64,000 bases of DNA from contig NC_081410.1 of assembly GCF_030272615.1 (NCBI RefSeq), positions 506,749,942 through 506,813,941 of the forward strand. Direction: 5' to 3'. The translations under genes were made by a program, and so were the position numbers. Shown piece after piece: positions 58,739 through 64,000 of the stretch. The stretch's first letter is position 1. Each line of letters opens with the position of its first letter. The DNA comes from Cryptomeria japonica (Eukaryota; Streptophyta; Pinopsida; Cupressales; Cupressaceae). The notes beneath the pieces were generated by a model that had not been told where the DNA came from, searched no databases, and was given only the letters and a program-made list of their open reading frames with translations.

Positions 58739-61700
58739 ATGGGCTCTTCAAATGAAGTTTTACCTATTTTTGATGGAAGTGGTTTTGCAGATTGGAAGAT
58801 TGCAATAAAAAATGCTCTAAGAGAGAAGGCTTTATGGCAGATAGTGAATAAAGAAATTGGAGAACCTCAACAAAATGACAAAGAAAAGGAGTTGTGGAAA
58901 TGCAAGTTGGAGCAAGCTAGAGGTATTATTGGTAAAGCTTTGAGCCCCAATCTGAATAGAAGATTTGTTGATATTGATAATCCAATAGAGCTGTGGGAGA
59001 ATTTAGAAAAGGATTATAAAGATGTAGACATTGCTAGCATGTTTAGTAAAGAAGAAAAATTGATGAATTTAGATTCATCTAATTTTGGAAAAATGTCTGA
59101 TTACTTCAATGAAGTTACCTTTTTAAATGCTCAGCTCAAAAAAATAGGTGTTGAATATGCCAAAAAAGATTTTCAATTGATTGCAATGGTTGAAAGTAAG
59201 CTTCCCCAACCATATAAGGTATTTAAGGAATCAAGGAAAAGGGTTCTTCAACTAAATCCCAATACCCCCCAACAAACTTTTGATCAATTTTGCAAGTTTG
59301 TTTTAGATGAAGAAGTTTAGCTTATTAAAGAAGGACATATTAAAACAAATCATGCATATATAGCCAAAAGTAAATTTTTTAGAAATGATGAAAAAAAGAA
59401 TTAGAAAGGAAATAATAAATTTTGAAATAATGAAGGTTCTAACCTTTTTTCTAGAAATGATGGTGCAGAAAAACAAGCTGGAAGAAAACCCATTATTTGC
59501 AGGTATTGTGGAGGTGAGAATCACATGGAGAAATTTTGTTTGAAAAAGAGGGACAATGAAAGACAGCAATATAAGCCCAAGCAAGAAATTTTTAAGGATG
59601 GGAAGAAGGATAAGCATAGCTTCGTAACCATCTCTTTAAAAAGGCAAGAGAAATCAAATGAGGAGGTAATTGCTACACCCTAGAGTAAATCTAGTGTTAA
59701 GGGGGGATACTTTGCTTCAAATTCTAATAAAGAATGGATTTTAGATTCAGGGGCATCATCTCACATGACTGGGGATAGATCTTTGTTTATTGATTATTAT
59801 GAAGGGGAGAATTCAAATCAAGAGATTTCTATTGGCAATAAAATGAAACTTCCAGTTTTAGGAACAGGGATTGTTAATGTAACAAATGGATCTTTAAAGA
59901 ATGTTTTATTGGTTGAAGGATTGGAGGTGAATCTTATTTTAGTATATAAAATAGTTCAAGTTGGATATGAGTTTGTTGTGTCTGTTGATCAAGTTATTGT
60001 TAGAGATAGAAAAAACCCAAGCAATACAATTGCTATTAGTAAAGTTGACCATGAAGAAAATCTATTTAAATTTGTGGGGTTTGTTGATGATAAATTCACA
60101 CTCTCTCGTGCTTTTATTGCTCAAACTGATTATATGTCAAAACTTTGGCATGCTAGACTTGGACATATAAATTATAGAAAATTACATGATATGGTTAGAG
60201 GATTAACAAAAATGTCAGATTGTGAAGGTGTGTGTGAAGTTTGTGTGTTAGGGAAACATCATCGAGATCCTTTTGATTCAGGTAAAGCATGGAGAGCTAA
60301 TCATCCTTTGCAACTCATTCATAGTGATTTATGTGAACCAGGCTATCCTTCACTTTTATGTGCTAGGTACCTTCTCACTTTTATTGATGATTACAGCAGG
60401 AGAGTATGGGTTTATTTTCTTGAAAGGAAAAATGAAGTATTTGAAGTTTTTCAGAAGTTTAAGGTATTAGTTGAAAATCAAAGTGGGAAAACAATTAAAT
60501 GCTTAAGAACCGATAATGGGGGTGAATATTGCAATTATGCATTTGAGTCATTTTGTGAAAAATTATGGTATTAAGGTACAAAGAACAGTTCCTTATATTC
60601 CTCAACAAAACGGGGTGGTTGAACGAATGAATAGAACTCTTTTAGAAATGGCTCATTGTATGTTGCATTTTAAAAGTTTACATAATAAATTTTGGGGTTT
60701 GGTTGTTTCTTGTGCTGCACATATTATAAATAGAATTCTCACTAAAGCTCTCACACATATCACTCCTGAAGAAGCGTGGAGTGGTAGGAAACCTCACATT
60801 GGTTATTTTAAAGTTTTTGGGTCTATTGCTCGGGCACATATTCCTGATGAAAAGAGGAAAAAGTTAGAACCAAAGAGTCATAAGTGTTTGTTTATGGGTT
60901 ATAGTGAAGAATCAAAGGCTTATAGGTTATATGATTTGACAACAAACAAGGTCTTTGTTAGTAGAGATGTGAAGTTTGATAAGCATTCACAACTTGCAGC
61001 CACTTCTTCTCACTCTACAACAACAAATGCTTCTCATTTTTCAGATATTTTAGAAAGCAATGGTGACTACATTGATGAGGATACAAATGATGACAATACT
61101 ATTGAAAATGAAACAACTAATGCTTGTAATTAGTCATTTTCTGCAGGCAGTGATGATGAAGAAGAAGACTTTTCAGCTAGACAAAAGACAAGGAGTGTTG
61201 AAGAAATATATGGGCAAGGCTCAAGGATCCAAGCACGAAATGGTAGTGCTCTCATGGCCAAAGTATTGCATGTAAATGACCCAAGATCATATGAGGAAGC
61301 TAGTGGGATCAAGCTATGAAAGAAGAATATGATGCTTTGGTAAAAAATAAAACTTGGGAACTTGTGCCACTTCCCAAAGGTAAAAATGTGATTGGTTGCA
61401 AATGGGTTTATAAAACGAAATTTAAATCAGATGGTGCTATAGAAAAATTTAAAGCTAGATTGGTGGCTAAGGGATTCAATCAAAAGTGGGTGTTGATTAT
61501 GGAGAAACGTTTGCTCCTGTCATTAAAATGAATACAATTAGAATTATTCTTTCTTTGGCTGCTAGTCTTGGGTGGCATATTCATCAAATGGATGTCAAAA
61601 ATGCTTTCTTAAATGGAGATTTATATGAAGAAATATATATGAATCAACCACCAGGTTTTGTAGATCAGCAACATCCTAATCTTGTTTGCAGATTAAAGAA

Positions 61701-62805
61701 GTCACTTTATGGACTTAAGCAGGCACCAAGGGCATGGAATGAGAAGATTGATAGGTATTTTCAGCTTCATGGGTTTAAAAAATGTAAATCAGATCCAAAT
61801 CTTTATGTGAAGAAAGTGCAAAATGACATTATTATTGTTGCAGTTTAAGTAGATGATTTGCTTATAGCTGGATCAAATATTGGGTTGATTAATGACTTAA
61901 AATCAGATCTTAAGGGAACATTTTTTATGAGTGATTTGGGTGAACTAAATTATTTTCTTGGCTTGCAAGTTAGTAGGCTTCATGATGGGTTGTTTATTTC
62001 TCAAACAAAATATGCTTTGGATCTTTTAGAAAAATTTCAAATGGTTGAATGCAAGCCAGCCCCTAGTCCTTTTCAATCTGGAGTTAAGCTTACTAAGGAA
62101 TGTACTTCCAAGAAGGTGGATGCTACTTTATATAGACAACTTGTTGGTAGCTTGGTTTATCTAACACATTCTCGACCAAACATTTGTTTTGCAGTCAATA
62201 TGGTATCTAGATTTATGCAAGAACCAAAAGAAAGTCATTGGTTGGCTACCAAAAAGATTTTGTGATATATTCGTGGAACCATTTACTATGGTATACATTA
62301 TAGTTACAAGTCTTCAACTTCTTTGATTGACTTTACAGATTCAGACCGGGGAGGTGATATAGATGACAGGAAATCTACTGGTGGTTATATTTTTCAGCTT
62401 GGGTCAAGTCCAATTACATGGAGCAACAAAAAATAAACAACTACATCATTATCCTCATGTGAAGCGGAATATAGAGCAGCAAAAGAAACTGGAAAGGAAG
62501 CAATTTGGATTTGCAACTTTTTATTTGAGCTTGGTTTTGGACAAAGTTCAGCTACTCCTTTGTATTGTGATAATCAAAGTGCTATACAAGTTGCAAATAA
62601 TCCTGTTTTTCATGTTAAAAAAAAACACATTGAGATTGATGTTTACTATATTCGGGATCTTGTTCAAGCCAATTTTGTTAATCTCCAATTCTGTCGAAGT
62701 GAAGACCAAGCAGCTGATATATTTACTAAGAGTATGCTTGAGGCCAAATTTCTGAAATTACGGGGTATGCTAGGCATGATTGAGGTGAACACTAAGGGGG
62801 GATAG
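58739..62805 (+). pseudogene. Copia gag-pol polyprotein, broken
   Basis: Gag starts at the ATG at 58739 (PIFDGSGFADWKIAIKNAL) and runs about 190 codons to the first stop. More stops follow before the zinc knuckle CRYCGGENHMEKFC (59498-59541). Protease keeps LDSGASSHM. Integrase shows WHARLGH, CEVCVLGK, HSDLCEPG, FIDDYSRR and LRTDNGGEY. A single-base change in an A-run near 60560 shifts frame. Further shifts fall near 61300 and 61485. RT has MDVKNAFLNGD, but the Tyr of the YVDD catalytic motif is a TAA stop (61846-61848). RNase H reads DSDRGGDIDDRKST, where Trp is usual in place of the first Arg, then SCEAEY, YCDNQSAI and ADIFTK. End at 62803-62805. The lesions rule out activity from this copy. 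Confidence 0.93.
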
Positions 62806-62860
62806 TAATATAATGTTCCCCTTTCTTTTGATTTTTCTTTGTATTCTTCTAGCCAATCTT

Positions 62861-62869
62861 AAGGGGGGA
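62861..62869 (+). other. Polypurine tract of P450-inserted copia
   Basis: AAGGGGGGA directly before the 3' LTR. A second AAGGGGGGATA lies near 62796-62806 at the end of pol. Confidence 0.8.
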
Positions 62870-63165
62870 TGTTAGGAATAATTAAGATTGTCTAGAAAAT
62901 AATAAAATATTTCTAGAGTCTTCCAGGAGCTGATTTAAAAAACAGAGCTGTTGTAAAAAAAAGTTCCCAGAATTTAGAGTTTTCTAGAAAGCAAGAAGAT
63001 TCTAGGCTTCAAAGATGTAATAGCTATATATATGTGTGATTGAGGACAGCTGCTGTACACAGTTTTTTGAATTGAATATATATATCTTTTCTAACCCTGT
63101 TTTGCCCTGTTTTTTATCTGTTTATAGTTGGTGTTATGTTTTTATTTTCTGAGACTGTTTTTACA
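62870..63165 (+). repeat. 3' LTR of P450-inserted copia (296 bp)
   Basis: Second LTR copy; P450 coding sequence resumes right after the target duplication. Confidence 0.93.
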
Positions 63166-63887
63166 ACGGATTCCTTGAAAGTCGAGCCAGTCGAGGCTAG
63201 GAACGAAATCACCAACACAAAATGCACCGGCCACAGCAAACGTCTCTTCAATCATTTGTTTGAAGCCAAGCCCTCCACTCAAGTCGTTGTCGGAGTAAAT
63301 CCTGCTGGCAAACATTCTGCAGGTAATATTTTGTGTGAGGGAAGAGAGTCTCTTCTTCAAATCCACACACTGTGCTCCGCGCCCGCTCTCCTGCCAGATG
63401 GAGGCGATCATGGCAGACACTTCCTCCTCTCTCACGAATCTGAAAGAATCAATTCTCTTCACTGTGAGCAGCTCCACCGTCAACAGTTTTCTCATGTGCC
63501 TCCAGTACCCTCCATATGGGCCGTACGCCACGTCTTTATGATTATATCATATGTATTTCCCCACTGCACAGTTTGGTCTGGTTGCAAAAGCCAAATCATG
63601 CGTTTTGAGGAATTCTTTTGCCATGGCAGGAGAAGACACCACAACAGTAGGGACGGCGCCCAAACGGAGAAGCATAATGGATCCGTATTTCCATGCCAGC
63701 GCCGTGAGAGACTGATGAGGAAGGTTTCCCAGGAGATGGAGATTTCCTACAACAGGCCATGGACGTGGTCCTGGAGTCCTGGAGGCAGTTTCAGTCTGTT
63801 GCGATCCCTCCTCAGCTTATAGAGGAAGCAATAGAAGAAGAATAAAACCCCAAGTCCAATAGTGACGGCCTCATTGAGGAATTCCAT

Positions 63888-64000
63888 GGTACAGAGTAAA
63901 GGAGAAGCTGCAAGGCTGCAATGAATGGAAACCCACAGGCCAATGCTTATAACAATGGCTCCGCACGACACAACTGCCAGTCAAAATAAAATACTAGAAC
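63888..64000 (-). promoter_or_regulatory. 5' flank of P450 pseudogene 2
   Basis: This holds the leader just upstream of the P450 start. CAATGAATGGAAACCCACAG-like sequence near 63920-63940 resembles the flank of P450 pseudogene 1 (36925-36945). This supports a common origin that includes the 5' leader. No TATA box can be placed with confidence. Confidence 0.4.

Larger units (their letters stand above)
58305..63165 (+). mobile_element. Copia element inside P450 pseudogene 2 (4.86 kb)
   Basis: LTRs at 58305-58595 and 62870-63165 begin TGTTAGGAATAATTAAG and end CTGTTTTTACA. The primer site TGGTATCAGAGC follows the 5' LTR directly (58596-58607) and AAGGGGGGA precedes the 3' LTR. Flanking pentamers ACAGA (58300-58304) and ACGGA (63166-63170) are a target duplication with one change. 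It is opposite in orientation to the P450. Confidence 0.95.
57388..63887 (-). pseudogene. Cytochrome P450 pseudogene 2, split by a copia element
   Basis: This is a near-complete CYP71-clan P450 (CYP750-like by resemblance), an endoplasmic-reticulum mono-oxygenase of specialised metabolism; substrate unknown. Start ATG at 63887, membrane anchor (VTIGLGVLFFFYCFLYKL), proline hinge, then FLKTHDLAFATRP. Exon 1 is interrupted by the element 58305-63165. It resumes with HMQALHKIFNGFAENVIDEH and ends at 58106. A 105-bp intron (58105-58001) follows. Exon 2 has the I-helix NAGIETSSTTIEW, ExxR (KETFRLH), FKPERF and heme loop FGTGRRGCPG, stopping at 57388. Lesions: 8-bp tandem duplication TCCTGGAG (63769-63784), TGA at 63549-63547, the insertion, a frameshift near 58220, and TGA (57912-57910) and TAA (57903-57901) just after the I-helix. 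Confidence 0.93.

Noticed and set aside
63136-63822. Plus-strand open frame of 228 codons starting in the 3' LTR
   Set aside because: It lies antisense to clearly recognisable P450 exon 1 and has no family motif; chance opening over a coding region.
1-64000. CRISPR array, prokaryotic operon or phage-type system
   Set aside because: No regular repeat-spacer pattern, ribosome binding sites or operon layout; introns, plant retroelements and plant gene families show nuclear plant DNA.

Overview
This 64 kb window looks like AT-rich, intron-bearing plant nuclear DNA from a large, transposon-loaded genome. It is probably a gymnosperm, most likely a conifer. Three things suggest this: nested, decayed copia and other LTR retrotransposons and LINE fragments; two remnants of a CYP71-clan cytochrome P450 that by eye most resemble the conifer-rich CYP750 family; and a multi-exon plant glutamate decarboxylase (GAD). 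The species cannot be fixed from sequence reading alone. I found no intact host gene, tRNA, rRNA or CRISPR array.

Layout. 1-7 kb: a decayed LINE (zf-RVT and RNase H remnants), a broken acidic ORF, a possible solo LTR and unassigned spacer. 7.09-29.31 kb: a large LTR element with no reverse transcriptase, bounded by a GTTCT target duplication and unusual TA...CA LTR ends. Inside it are a 5'-truncated LINE tail with a 27-bp target duplication and, in its 3' LTR, a 12.5 kb insertion (TSD GTTAG). That insertion holds a minus-strand copia element (21128-28175). 29.3-34.2 kb: remains of a related LTR element in the opposite orientation, a GC-rich block of diverged tandem units and another copy of a dispersed repeat. 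36.0-36.9 kb: P450 pseudogene 1 (minus). 39.5-43.3 kb: an old copia relic whose protease region was split by a 2.75 kb non-autonomous LTR element, then a gag relic. 47.9-50.35 kb: a seven-exon GAD pseudogene (plus) with every splice site intact, one nonsense codon and one 7-bp tandem duplication. 52.03-57.11 kb: a full-length but decayed copia (TSD ATAAT). 57.39-63.89 kb: P450 pseudogene 2 (minus), split by a third copia element (58305-63165).

The host genes do not form a working system. The two P450 remnants share orientation, start region and C-terminal half, so they probably come from local duplication. The mobile elements form a layered record: insertion boundaries, target duplications and restored reading frames give a relative order of events. 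I found no convincing undescribed functional system. The best leads are the LTR element with TA...CA ends and no visible pol, the LINE-tail insertion carrying an unfamiliar reading frame, the foldback repeat family, and two unusually readable pseudogenes.
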